Source of the DNA: Castor canadensis
Taxonomy: Eukaryota; Chordata; Mammalia; Rodentia; Castoridae
Direction of reading: 5' to 3'
Length of the DNA stretch: 64,000 nucleotides
Assembly (NCBI RefSeq): GCF_047511655.1
Contig: NC_133397.1
Location: 11,743,501 to 11,807,500, forward strand
Shown here: in pieces, positions 1 to 10,859 of the stretch
Layout of the letters: every line of letters begins with the position of its first letter
Numbering within the stretch: position 1 is the stretch's first letter
Position numbers and translations under genes: made by a program
The notes under the pieces: generated by a model
Database searches by the model: none
Told to the model about the DNA's origin: nothing
The model's input: the letters and a program-made list of their open reading frames with translations, nothing else

Positions 1-900
1 ATTATAATGTTGCCAAATATATATGGCTGTAAACTTGGCTATATTTCTAACTTCTCTTATTCTCTGTTCTCATGTTGAGAAGGTAATAGCTACTCATTTA
101 TTCAGTGGTCACTGGTGATAGAGAGATGATTTTTATTCATTACCTCAGCAAATATTCATTGAGTTTCCAGCTATATCAGGATCTATTTTGTATATTAAAC
201 ACCTATAAGTACCTGGAACATACAACTAATACTACATTTATTTTGTGGAATAAAGGTAGTGAGCACACCCTTCCCTGGGAAGTCTCCTACCCCAATTCAA
301 GAATATTTATAAAGTGGTCCATATTGAAATAGTACTGTAAGTTAGCCTTTGGCAGCTCATTCATGCAGGAGGAGACCAATCCCTCCAGCCATCTTCTGTA
401 TTTGCATCAGTGTCAGGAAGTGTGGCCAAGTCAAGTGGCCTGAGCAATAAGAAAACTCTAAATCTGCTATGTTTGAAAAACTGAATCTTTTACAATACAC
501 ATTGAAGTCATGAGACTAGTCCAGAGTGGGCTAACGAATGACCTAGACATAAACCAGCCAACCACAAAGGCAAAACTAGAACTGAAGAAGACTTATCAAC
601 TGGATCCAGCTGAAGGTTTCACTTAAATCCTAATTTGGAAGATGAGCAGATACCCTCAGAGGTGCTCTCTGGCATTGCAGAAATATGTGTTTGTGTTATT
701 TAATTCTACCTCTTAATACTACCATTTAAGTGACCTTATAACTTTTAGTTAAAAGAACCATCCACAGAATGTAAAAGAGGGACAAGCAGGGTTATCTGCT
801 ATCTATTGCCTAAAATGAACTCACCAGTAAGAAAATTTGAAAAAGAACAAGACCACCCACACTCTGCTTGAAACATTTATTTTTTTAAAGTCATGACTGA
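1..900. other. Unique AT-rich sequence, nothing recognised
   Basis: I see no repeat family, splice-flanked coding frame or RNA gene in this stretch. Short open frames are what chance predicts at this base composition. Confidence 0.5.
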
Positions 901-904
901 AATG

Positions 905-1062
905 CTGCATTTCTTTTTTCTACTGGCACTGGGGATTGAACCCAGGGCCTAGTGCCTCCTAAGCAACTGTTCTGCCACTTGAGCTACTTTGAAGCAGGCC
1001 TCAAACTCTCCCTTCTGAAGAGCTGAGATTACAGAAATGTACCATAATGCTTAGCTAAAACA
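905..1062 (-). mobile_element. Composite tRNA/7SL-like SINE, antisense
   Basis: Read on the plus strand it starts with the reverse complement of an ID-like B box ('ggggattgaacccagggcc') and of the A-box side ('ccacttgagctac'). It then passes into the reverse complement of a B1-like head ('agctgagattacag'). The order B1-like then ID-like on the minus strand matches the other composite SINEs in this window. It is diverged and shortened in the middle. Confidence 0.75.
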
Positions 1063-1163
1063 CTGCATATTGAAGAAGAAAAACATGGCAGGCATACATG
1101 TCTCTGTTAGTGCTTTTTACCCCCGTGTGACTCATAAGGAAAATATTATTTTCTAATTGGTCT

Positions 1164-1183
1164 CACACACACACACACACACA
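1164..1183. repeat. (CA)n microsatellite, short
   Basis: About ten uninterrupted CA units lie in otherwise unique sequence. Confidence 0.9.
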
Positions 1184-1189
1184 TTTGCA

Positions 1190-1860
1190 ATAACTAACAT
1201 GCTCACAGGCAATTTGTCTCACACAAAATCCAACTGTGATTACCACAGGCTACAAATGTACTTGGTAATTGCTTTGCTTCTTACAATTTCTTTTTATAAA
1301 ATCAGGTTCTAAAACCCTGTAACTCCACAATCTCAAAATGGTTCAGTTTATTTTATAAAACATTTTGATATCCATAGCTTAATTTCTACTGATATTATAC
1401 TGCATCCATTTACAGTTTAATTCATTTCATTAAAAATCACTACTGGTTAAACTGTTTTACTATTTTAGAAACACTGTTTTTAGATTATCACACATTTTAA
1501 AAAATCGGCTTTTGTGTGTAATTTCAAAACACATGGTAAGACTGCATTTACTTTTTGTGCATGTTTTAGTTTGATGTCTAGGACCGCCATTCAATACCAT
1601 TCTCAAATCAATACAGCTCACAGCAGGGAATGCTTTCCATTCGTTTCTCAATTTTGCATCCAGTTCCTGAGTGCAGCTATATAGTTCTTCAGTAATCACA
1701 ATACTACGAAATAATTACATCGATAGTATTATCAATATAATGGGGTGATTTCAATTGCAAACCCCAAATTAAAATTTCACTAAATTAATACATATGAAAA
1801 GTACAATGGTTCTAACAACTATTTAAATCTATGGTGTTTAATTAAAACATCCTTTTTCTT
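1190..1860. other. Unique sequence, possible conserved noncoding element
   Basis: No repeat is recognised. The stretch keeps several CpGs (around 1583, 1641, 1706 and 1721) and has clusters of ATTA/TAAT and TATCAAT/ATCGAT-type homeodomain-like words near 1715-1740 and 1770-1850. A 79-codon minus-strand frame (1460-1699) shows no family I recognise. Calling it an enhancer or conserved element is a guess from texture only. Confidence 0.2.
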
Positions 1861-3600
1861 TTTTTGGGTTATCATTTTCCCTGGGTCTGTCAAATTGGAA
1901 AACCAGACCTGTAAGAAGGAACGTGAGGGGAAAAACATTCTGTGATTGGGTCAGGAGATCACTGGCCGAACTCCAGACTCAGCTGTTCCATCTTTGTTTT
2001 GTGACTGGCTGTGAGGAAAGGATTTCTCTAAGCCTTGTGTGGGGAATTATGGACCTGGTCCAGGTGATGGCTTAGCTCCCTTCCTACTGACATTTTTCAA
2101 TTATTAGTTTGATCTTTAAAACAAAGTTAGATACATTTCATACCTCTTATTCATATCTCCAGGAAGGAATTGTCCTGCCTAAGTATCAATAGCTAGGCAT
2201 AAACACAGTGATACATGTGTTTTATCACTAAATTTGGAATTGATTAGGTTTATTGCATAAAATGCATCAGTCATTTATGCCCAGACTGTCCTGAAAATAC
2301 TAGGACTGCAAGTAATTGTTTGACAGCAGATACTCTTACTTACACGTTCATAAACACACAACAGCTCTCTTCCATGCAGAAACCAGTGTGCTCAGTGCAG
2401 TCCTGAGGACACGAATGGTACTCCTTGCCAGTACCTTCACTTTGCCCCCAATACTTCACTCTGATTTTGCCAGCTACAAACCAAAAGCTATAAGATATGC
2501 TTTATTGTAAAAACTTAGGTATTTTATCATCTTCCCTGTGCTAATTCACTCCATATATCTTATCTTCTGTGCAAGTGTTTTTCATTTGAAAATCAGGAGC
2601 AAGTTTCTAAACTAACTACACAGTCTTAGGGTGCTTGGTCATGATGTGGAGACATCTGTCATTACTCTTAGTTATTATGCTGAATGATGCTCCTCTATCC
2701 TCAGCCTGATCTTCTGAGTGGCTTTCCTGAAATCCCAACCCTGACTAGACTCTTACCCTATCCCAGGTCTGGGCCCTGGAAATCATTCCTTTATAGCAGC
2801 TACAATTTGTAAATAGTCACCCTTCCTTTCTCCCCTCTGCCCAAAGCTTCATGGAACAGATTAAATTCCTGTGATCTCTTCTACTCTGTCATTCCTCTAA
2901 TCCTTTTGCTTTTGTGGTGTTTATTTCTAACATTTTCAACTTCCTTTTCCTAAGGATGGGAAATGGCATCAGATGCTGTCGGTGCTTGAGATGAGGCAGA
3001 GACCGAGGTAGGAATTTAGGAAAGCTGGAGTAAGGTCAGAGCTCCCTTCAACTCTATGTGCTACCCTACCAGTAGGAAATAGAATTCTCACTCATGGAAA
3101 GGTTTCAGACAGCAAGTGGTAGATGCAAATGCATGAAAATCAATTTGGGCACTTACTTCAGTCATAATTATTTGTTCGTCAATATTTAGTGTTCCTTTAA
3201 AAAATGACCTTATCATAGATTTCTTGATATCACAATTTGCCTGATATGCATTTTGGTAACCATGTGTCTATTCCTCAAAGAATCAATCAAAGGAACCCCA
3301 CTGAATGTAGAACCATTTCCATCACTTTTTCCAAGTGAGGGAAAAAGAAAGCAACCATCTTGGAAAGGTCAGTAGGCTTCACTTACTTTTTAAAAAAGAA
3401 AGAAATATGAGAGGTAGGAAACCATGCTGCCTTATTGATAATTCAAGGTTGTTAACCAAAGGCTTCATACCTGCCTCTAATCACTTCCTCCCCACAAGCT
3501 GTCCATTTCCCAGGGATCAGAGGAGGGCAAATTAGATCATATTTTGAAGTGCTTGGTCTCCTTGTATGAAAAGGGCTGTATAAATTCTCTGTGTTGTCAC
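1861..3600. other. Unique sequence, nothing recognised
   Basis: Short open frames occur on the plus strand at 2316-2510 and 3335-3535, with no recognisable protein family or exon structure. No transposon signature is seen. Confidence 0.5.
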
Positions 3601-3622
3601 TTTCTATTCTTTCCATGCCTTT

Positions 3623-3813
3623 GACCTTAGCTCACTGAAAGTAATTTATAACTGGTTGTAAGGGCAGCTGAGAACAGCTCCATCCACCTCCCCAGCAAAC
3701 AGGGGAGGCCTAAGGCAGGGAGCACTGGTTAGTCACACCCACTAGACAACAGAACTCCCCTCCACTGCTTGAAGAAACATAATTATAAAGACAACAGCAG
3801 CTGTCACTGGCCC
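3623..3813 (+). promoter_or_regulatory. Possible TATA-containing promoter
   Basis: A TATAAA box lies at 3784-3789. Upstream are a CACCC word (3736-3740), E-box-like CAGCTG at 3665 and a TGACCTT word at 3623. A further CAGCTG lies just 3' of the TATA box at 3798. The segment is richer in GC than its surroundings and is not a repeat I know. A strong splice donor follows about 115 bases after the TATA box. Each motif is common by chance; only their order suggests a promoter. No expression evidence is available. Confidence 0.25.
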
Positions 3814-3905
3814 TGTGGTGGCCAGAGGTGAGTTACTGCCTGACTAAGATGGGAGACGGTCCAAATGCTGCCTCCCACCTATCTGGCATCCTCCTACAAA
3901 GATGG
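3814..3905 (+). other. Possible short first exon with 19-codon coding start
   Basis: About 30 bases after the TATA box a transcript could begin near 3814. An ATG at 3849 sits in a fair Kozak context (G at +4) and opens 19 codons, reading MGDGPNAASHLSGILLQRW. They end exactly at a consensus donor, TGG|GTGAGT, with GT at 3906-3907, giving a phase-0 exon end. An alternative donor, CAGAG|GTGAGT, has its GT at 3828. Without splicing the frame stops six codons later. I do not recognise the peptide and could not identify a downstream acceptor or partner exon, so this may be a chance arrangement. Confidence 0.2.
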
Positions 3906-3910
3906 GTGAG

Positions 3911-4180
3911 TGGAGCTGTGCTTTAATAGTGTGTCTTGTGGATACTGAGGACTCCTATCTTATACTTGGCTCCATTGAAATGTATTGCTGTAATATTTTT
4001 TCCCATTTGCTTGGTTCAGGATCAGGAAGGAAAATAGACATTGCCATTTTCTCTAAGAAGGTTGATAAAATAAATGACAAATAAGCCAAACTTTTAAAAA
4101 ATACTTGATATATTAATTCCCTGTCTTGTTGAATTTTATTTTGTTCTCAGGAATCTGAGTAAAAAGAAAATACATCTTTC
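3911..4180. other. Unique sequence, nothing recognised
   Basis: No repeat or exon signature is visible between the possible donor and the following SINE. Confidence 0.5.
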
Positions 4181-4182
4181 AG

Positions 4183-4292
4183 CAGGGCATAGTGGGGCAT
4201 GCCTGTAATCACAGCACTCCAGAAGTTGAGGCAGGGGCATCCTAAATTTGAGGCAGGCCAGCCTGGGCTACACAATGAGACCCTGTCCCATT
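4183..4292 (+). mobile_element. B1-like (7SL-derived) SINE
   Basis: Diagnostic 7SL words appear in order: a 'gggcatagtggggcatgcct' head, 'gtaatcacagcact', 'ttgaggcagg' and 'ccagcctgggctacac', closing with 'gagaccctgtc'. It is about 110 bases long with no clear poly(A) tail and is fairly diverged. Confidence 0.8.
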
Positions 4293-5040
4293 TCCTCCCT
4301 ACACACATCCATCTGTCTTACAACCTCATTCAGTCATTATTTCTGCAGTTGTGCCTCCAAAATATCTTCTCATTCATTCCCTTCTACCCTTCCTACTGGT
4401 CTTGCCTTCCTCAGGGCCGCAGTAGCCTGTTTTCTACAGCTCTTCAGAAAACTTCTGTGCTGGTAGCATTTCCTTGAGTACATTTCTCGGATCAGTCCCT
4501 TGTGCACTTCAGAAAGCTGAGAAATTCTGAAATGTGATGTCCATAATAGTCCAGAGGTTCAGAAACAGGTCAAAACTGAAGAGTCCAACATTGACACCAA
4601 AAAGTAAGTTAGGGACAACTTTGAAGAGGTGACAAAAGCCAGACAGCTTCCCACTGTTCTGGGCATGGGATGGAAGCCAGCTTCATCTTGAAGGCAAGGA
4701 AGAAGGTGTTAATGTTTTCACTACCCCGACACCTCCCTCCAGTGTTCCCACACTCCAGGGATCTTGTCAGGCTGAGATGCATTAACACTCCTAATCTAAT
4801 CCCCGCTTTTCCCTCCTAGCCTTTCACTGCTCCTCTAGAGCCACCTTATACTCTAAATGAAATTTAAAGCTTATAGTCTTCAAGCTTTTCTTTTGCCCAT
4901 TCATATCCTTTCCCAGAAATACTGTTGCCTCCTTATTTAATTGGCAAATTCTATTTATCTCTACAATTTCATTAAAGGATAATTCCTTCTTTTGAAGTAT
5001 TCTTTCCATCCATAGGCAACTGCTTCTTTCCACCTACAAA
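4293..5040. other. Unique sequence, nothing recognised
   Basis: Plus-strand frames that start inside the SINE run into this region and are chance readings. A 69-codon minus-strand frame at 4824-5033 has no recognisable family. Confidence 0.45.
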
Positions 5041-5044
5041 TGCT

Positions 5045-5200
5045 TTTTCATCTAAAGACTATGTCTTTACATGACTATAATTATATATTTATGTTCCCCC
5101 ACTAGACTTTCTCTTCCAGAAAAATCTTAGTTCTTATGAGTCATTTTATTCTTAGCTCCAAGCAACATAACTGGAATAAAGTTGAACAATGTATATTTTT
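5045..5200 (+). repeat. Possible L2 LINE 3'-region fragment
   Basis: It resembles the L2 3' section: 'cccccactagactttctctt', then a word like 'cttagctccaagcaacataa' in the place of the usual 'cccagcacctagaacagtg'. Strongly diverged. Confidence 0.35.
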
Positions 5201-5779
5201 GCTCACTTCAAACTAAACTATACAATCAGGAGGTTATGAAGTTGAGGCAAAGAAGAAAGAGAATGGAAGTAGGCATAAATAATTTAAAAATTAGAGAGTT
5301 GGTGTTTTTAACCCATTATTCTATGCTGGAAAGTTCTATTTCAAAGTAAAGAGACGAAAGAAGGGATACAATGTTATGTCTTGGAAAGACAATGCTGTTA
5401 TTGCAGTCTGCCCAAATCCCTCCACCTCTCCACTCGTCTCATTGGATCTAAATAAAATTAATGCTGTGCCATATTTGTGTAACATTCATGTAACAAGTCT
5501 AGACCTGTAATAACCCTTTGATGTAGGTACAAAGTTTTGTTTTCAAAACAACTATGCTCTAAATTTCTGAGGACCCTAAAGAACTTTAGATTGTACGGAT
5601 TCTACTATTATTTAACATACTACATGTTAAAACTGTAGAATTTTAAATACACACTTAACATATTAACATATTAATATAAATGGCATACTTCATTAATAAT
5701 GGACTCTTCTTCCAAAATTAGAAAAATTATAGAGTATTATTGCTTCATATCTTTTATATCTCACTGATGTCTATCTTAT
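5200..5779. other. AT-rich unique sequence
   Basis: Nothing recognised; many short AT runs, especially 5640-5700. Confidence 0.45.
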
Positions 5780-6200
5780 GTTAATTCAGTTGAAGTCTTA
5801 CTTCTGCTTCAATCTGTTGTAATATGTAATTTTAGTTCAAGTATATGAAGAAAATCTGGCCTTATCTAGAAATGTGATTCCAAGAGAAGTAGTTTCTAAT
5901 ATTGTTCTCACATTATGTAAATATTCTTTGATGTATCAAAACTGACAGATGGTAGTTTCTTTCAGGTTAGTTGCAAAGTGACTCTGAAGCCATACCAATA
6001 ATCTACTTCTGCTCTGCTATATTGTAATCCATTGGTCTACCTTACACTTAGGAATAGCTATTTTACCCATGCTTATTTTTCAACACTATGCATCGGTCAT
6101 TTGAAAAGTTTATACCCATCAAGTTATGCAAGTCTTTGGAGTGTTGAGACATATTGCATTACACAGCATCAGAAAAATTCAGTCATTAATATCAGCAATA
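5780..6200 (+). mobile_element. Old DNA-transposon remnant (hAT-like), copy A
   Basis: It contains 'agtatatgaagaaaatctgg', 'gatggtagtttctttcaggt' and 'tagttgcaaagtgactctga', words I recall from an abundant old mammalian DNA-transposon consensus flanked by 'tggttctcaaac'-type ends. A second, independently decayed copy of the same region is at 32985-33260 (shared layout 'acaccaaaactg..aagtggtag..tcttaaaagttagt'). The exact family name is not certain. Confidence 0.5.
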
Positions 6201-6567
6201 ATATTAAATACTAGGAAGCTGTCAAGCTAAAAGACATAAGTTTTCCAGCACTGATTTGTCACAGGAAAGCTTGAGCTTATCACTGGAAAGAAATATTATT
6301 TGTTATTTTCCTTCAAAAAATAAGCTCACTTTGTTCATTTTGGGGACAATATATACCAAACAGCCAATGGACATTATCCATATATTCATTGTTCTTTCAA
6401 ATAAAAGTGAAGTTCCATGAAAGAAAATGTCTAGTTGGTTCACAACTGAAAAGAGTCACAAATTCTTTTCTGGAAACAGCCATTGTGCTTCAGTCTGCAT
6501 CAGAGATACTTAATATATAGTTTCCATTTTGTAAGGCACAATTTAAGTATATTCAGGTAAATTTTTA
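6201..6567. other. Unique sequence, nothing recognised
   Basis: Probably flanking or decayed transposon sequence; no diagnostic words. Confidence 0.45.
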
Positions 6568-6625
6568 ATAATATTAGTAGTTCACTTGCCCATTTCTTTA
6601 TTGGTTCATTAGTTTTGGGAAAATT

Positions 6626-7472
6626 TCATTTCTTAAGTTCCCTATATATTCTGGTTATCAGTCCTTTGTCTGATGTATAGTTGGCAAATATTTTCTCCCA
6701 CTCTGTGGGTGTTCTCTTCAGTTTGGAGACCATTTCTTTTGATGAACAGAAGCTTTTTAGTTTTATGAGGTCCCATTTATCTATGCTATCTCTTAGTTGC
6801 TGTGTTGCTGGGGTTCCATTGAGAAAGTTCTTACCTATACCTACTAACTCTGGAGTATTTCCTACTCTTTCCTGTATCAACTTTAGAGTTTGTGGTCTGA
6901 TATTAAGATCCTTGATCCATTTTGAGTTAATCTTGGTATAGGGTGATATACATGGATCTAGTTTCAGTTTTTTGCAGACTGCTAACCAGTTTTCCCAGCA
7001 GTTTTTGTTGAAGAGGCTGCTATTTCTCCATTGTATATTTTTAGCTCCTTTGTCAAAGACAAGTTGGTTACAGTTGTGTGGCTTCATATCTGGGTCCTCT
7101 ATTCTGTTCCACTGGTCTTCATGTCTGTTTTTGTGCCAGTACCATGCTGTTTTTATTGTTATTGCTTTGTAATATAGTTTGAAGTCAGGTATTGTGATAC
7201 CTCCTGCATTGTTCTTTTGACTGAGTATTGCCTTAGCTATTCCTGGCCTCTTGTGTTTCCATATAAATTTAACGGTAGGTTTTACAATCTCTTTAATGAA
7301 TGTCATTGGAATTTTGATGGGAATTGCATTAAACATGTAGATTACTTTTGGGAGTATAGACATTTTTACTATGTTGATTCTACCAATCCATGAGCATGGG
7401 AGATCTCTCCACTTTCTATAGTCTTCCTCAATCTCTTTCTTCAGAAGTGTATAGTTTTCCTTGTAGAGGTCA
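6626..7472 (-). pseudogene. LINE-1 ORF2 C-terminal fragment
   Basis: An uninterrupted minus-strand frame of about 280 ORF2 codons. It covers the region after the reverse-transcriptase catalytic core. Motifs follow the LINE-1 order: [121 protein letters not shown] and [18 protein letters not shown]. The frame ends at a stop after ELKK, where intact elements continue, so this is a mutation; ORF2 homology runs on to about 6582. The endonuclease and catalytic RT parts are absent, so it cannot be active. The open frame extends upstream to an ATG at 7501 that lies in inverted 3' UTR sequence, making the first ten residues foreign. Confidence 0.92.
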
Positions 7473-7977
7473 TATGTGGACATTAGATCAAGGGCAAACA
7501 CAACACGGCGATTGGACTTTGATCACAAGATAAAAGCAAGAGCACACAAGGGAGGGGTGAGGATAGGTAAGACACCTAAAAAATTAGCTAGCATTTTTTG
7601 CCCTTAATGCAGAGAAACTAAAGCAGATACCTTATAAGCAACTGAGGCCAATAGGAAAAGGGGACCAGGAACTAGAGAAAAGGTTAGATCAAAAAGAATT
7701 AACCTAGAAGGTAACACACATGCACAGAAAATCAATGTGAGTCAACTCCCTGTATAGCTATCCTTATCTCAACCAGCAAAAACCCTTGTTCCTTCCTATT
7801 ATTTCATATACTCTCTCTACAACAAAATTAGAAATAAGGGCAAAATAGTTTCTGCTGGGTATTGAGGGGGTGGGGAGGAGAGGGAGGGTGCGGAGTAGGT
7901 GGTAAGGGAGGGGGTGGGGGCAGGGGGGAGAAATGACCCAAGCCTTGTATGCACATATAAATAATAAAAGAAAAAAA
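7472..7977 (+). mobile_element. LINE-1 3' UTR with G-rich tract and A-rich tail
   Basis: It starts with the last ORF2 codons and stop (around 'catatgtggacattag') and continues through UTR sequence. A G-rich tract at 7861-7928 holds many runs of three or more G. It ends 'gcacatataaataataaaag' plus A-rich tail. The minus-strand copy at 18842-19335 confirms the limits. G-rich tracts are a usual feature of mammalian LINE-1 3' UTRs. Confidence 0.9.
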
Positions 7978-8189
7978 ATAATAATAGTAGTACTTATTAT
8001 TTTTACAAGGACACTATCACATGAAGTTAGCATTTTTATTACAAGTATGTGATCGTGAAGAGTGTGAAAATTATTAGTGCAGCCCAGTACCACCAGTATC
8101 TTGCTCAATCAGTGCAAATGTCAGCACAGTGACAAACAATGTCTGTGTTGACCTCCTGGTACCCTCAGTAGTCTATAGACCTCACTCAA

Positions 8190-8305
8190 TTTCACATCTG
8201 CTTGAACCCATTTTAGAGATGAAGAAACTAAGAGTTTGGAGGTTCTTACTCAGTATCACACAACTTGGAAATGGCAGATTCAGGATTCAAATTTAGCCAT
8301 ACAAC
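8190..8305 (-). repeat. MIR SINE fragment, antisense
   Basis: Reads as reversed MIR: 'cattttagagatgaagaaac', then 'tcacacaacttggaaatggc' and 'gattcaggattcaaattt'. Confidence 0.75.
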
Positions 8306-8935
8306 CTCCATAAAATCTTTGCATTTATCAATAAAATCCTGCTGCTTCACTTCAGCATGCTTCCTCTATGTTTCAAGTGATTTAGAGAATTTTCAGAAGC
8401 AACAACTCAAATATGTGGAACCTAACCCCTCAATACAAAAGTCTATTATAAATACAGAAAACAAAAACTTTTCTATAGACAGGTGTCCAGACATGTCAAT
8501 TTCCTTTAGGAGAAAGCCATAAAGCATAGAGACTTTTGCAAGCTCAAAAGAAGCCTGACTGGTTTACCTGCATAATCAGGAATCTGCACAGGCATAGGCT
8601 TGCTCTCCCTCCCTATGGATCCAAGGGAGATAAGCTGTCTGTAAAATGCAACTCCATTCTAACTCCAAGGTAGTTACTACAAAGAAGGTCAGAGTGCAGA
8701 CAATTTGATAAATCAGGTTCAGTCATTACAGATTTCCTTATCTTCCTTGGCCAGGTCTATAGCCACCTGTGCATTGAACTCACCTTTCTTATTTTATTTG
8801 GATTGTTCTTTTAATTTCTCAACAGGTGGTATGAACTCTTCTTGTCTGACTTTCTCAAGACTTTCCTTCTCTGCCCCCTCTCAGGTACCACCATGATGTC
8901 CTCTACTCTGGATCATACTTAACAGCAGACAGACT
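8306..8935. other. Unique sequence, nothing recognised
   Basis: No clear family. Short plus-strand frames at 8265-8522 and 8705-8896 lack recognisable products. Confidence 0.45.
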
Positions 8936-8939
8936 TATC

Positions 8940-9965
8940 TAGCTTCACTCATCTTACAAAACAAACAAAACCCAAAAGTGTCCCTTAAGCCCAATCTCCT
9001 GTGCACACTCTGCCCATTTTCTCTACCCCTTTCAGTCAAACATCTTGAAAGAGTTATCTGTGCTCACTCTGCATCCATCTCCTAACCTCTTGTTCACTGT
9101 ACAGCACCCTCCTCCCACACACAAATGGCACTGAAATTACTGTCTTAGTTACCTACTGTTGACAAATATGCCCTCATCTTAACCTCTCAGATTCCTGGAA
9201 CTGTCTTGAAATTCTCCTGCCTCTAGCTTCTGTCATCCCACCCAATCTCCCCTATCTTTTACTCCCAAATGCTGTCTCCTTTTTTTCTAACTTCCGGGTA
9301 AGTGCCAGTGTTTCTCAGGGTTTAAGCTGTGTCTACATGCATACCTCTTTTTTTTGAAAGCCAATCCCAAGTCACTGTTCCAGATGCCTTGATCTGTTCT
9401 ATTACATTAAATCTTCAACAGTCATTTGCTAGTAGCCTTGTATTTCTTTCGTGTCTTCTCAGCATAACCATAAGTGATCCTATAAGCATGTAAACTGTAT
9501 CCTTATCACTCTTTTACTTAAAAATCCTCAATGGGTTCCCATTTCAGTTTTATATGGTCATTTTCTCCATCACCTAATATTACATTTACCTTCTTGATAA
9601 TTTCTACAGCATACCTAAACCTTTAGTTTCAGGACTATGGACACACCTTTTCTGCCTGCCTGTGTGTTCTCCCTCTCTTTCAGTGGTTGGCTTCTTTCCA
9701 TTTTTCAGGTCTCAGTTCAAACATCATCAACCTAGTGAAAGCTGTCCAACAATTTTACACAAAATAGTCTCTCTGCCCATTATTCTTCATCACAAAAACA
9801 ACTTGTGTTCTTTATTTTGCATCATAAAATTTTACTTATGTGTTAATTGTCCTATTTATTATTATTTTCTCCAAAAGATTTAGTTCTGTGTAGTCAGAAA
9901 CTCTACTGGCTTAAGATACTTCTCTACCCATAAGGCCTGTACAAATATATATTAAACAAGGAAAC
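8940..9965 (+). repeat. Old L2 LINE, plus strand
   Basis: Recalled L2 consensus words come in the correct order: 'catcttgaaagagttatctg' (9042), 'tcatcttaacctctcag' (9174), 'acttaaaaatcctcaatggg' (9517), 'tttcaggtctcagttcaaac' (9702) and the 3' section with 'tttattattattttctcc'. It is heavily diverged, with gaps around 9300-9480. The short plus-strand frame at 9662-9883 is a remnant reading of this element, not a gene. Confidence 0.65.
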
Positions 9966-10119
9966 AATAACCTATTCTATCCCCAAACACCTACACTATT
10001 TTGTAAAATTTAGTCAACACTTTCCTCTTAACAAAATTATATGCTATCATTATGTCTCAAAGAGCTTTATGTTAACTTTGGGATAAAAATGATTATTGCT
10101 ATTCTGACATGTAAATTAA

Positions 10120-10350
10120 CTGAGTTTTTAAAATATTTGTCACATATCTAGGAACTTTTCTAAGTAATTTGTGTGTTTTAATTTATTCCTTCAAGAACCC
10201 TATTGGGTAGGCATGTATTTTATCCCTATTTTACACATGAGACACAAGGGATTTTGTAGAAAAGTTGACTAATGCAACATAAGTAGTATGTGGAAGAGGT
10301 AGGAGTTGAACCCAGGGAATCTGGCTAAAGGGACTGTGTCTTTAAGCATT
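10120..10350 (-). repeat. MIR SINE, antisense
   Basis: Long MIR copy with 'tatccctattttacacatga', 'gacacaaggg' and 'gttgaacccagggaatctgg'. The core and tRNA-related part are both present. Confidence 0.85.
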
Positions 10351-10619
10351 GCTTCTTGTTAACCCCTCTATCAGTATAAGCAAGACTTCCTTCCCTTGGT
10401 GTTGATTTGATTTGATACTCCCATGAGTGTGGAAGAGGCAGAGATAATTACAATACAGTATGTCCTGATGAGCAATATAATAGAGTTAAGAATCTGAGCC
10501 TGTGGAAATAAGAAAGATGCAAGTAGCTAATTTACCTGGGGGCATTCCAGAAGTTTTTATTTAAAAAGTTAACTTTTCAACTGTAGGAGAAGGTGGTGAT
10601 TATGAGGACAAGGAAAGCA

Positions 10620-10850
10620 GTATTAGTTAACATTTACTGGATGCTGACTACATAATGAGGAATTAGCTTATTATCCTTTGTCAATTAGTTTTAATTATGC
10701 ATTATTCAAATCATCACAGTGACTCATTGACCCAGATATTATTATCCCAACTTCTAAAAGAGAAGAAATTGAGCTCAATATGTATGACAATTTTCCCAAG
10801 GCTACACAATAAAGAGCTGCCTGGTATTCAGGCTTTACTTTGCATGGGCC
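10620..10850 (-). repeat. MIR SINE, antisense
   Basis: Reads 'aacatttactggatgctgac', 'tattattatcccaacttcta', 'gaagaaattgagctcaatat' and 'cccaaggctacacaataaag', the reversed MIR order. Confidence 0.8.
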
Positions 10851-10859
10851 TTGAGGTGT

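Larger units (their letters stand above)
6568..7993. mobile_element. Young LINE-1 insertion with inverted 5' part
   Basis: Two oppositely oriented LINE-1 pieces abut near 7470. From about 6582 to 7472 the minus strand reads ORF2 C-terminal coding sequence. From about 7472 to 7977 the plus strand reads the last ORF2 codons and the 3' UTR, ending in an A-rich tail. The ORF2 stretch between the two pieces (roughly 180 codons by comparison with human ORF2) is missing. This is the classic outcome of twin priming. A near-perfect target-site duplication frames the whole: 6568-6581 and 7978-7991 agree at 13 of 14 bases. The 3' UTR is nearly identical to that of the minus-strand element at 18842-19553, so both belong to the same recent subfamily. 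Confidence 0.9.

Noticed and set aside
6626-7501. 291-codon minus-strand frame as a cellular gene
   Set aside because: It is LINE-1 ORF2 C-terminal sequence with ten foreign residues at the start, no catalytic core and a premature stop.
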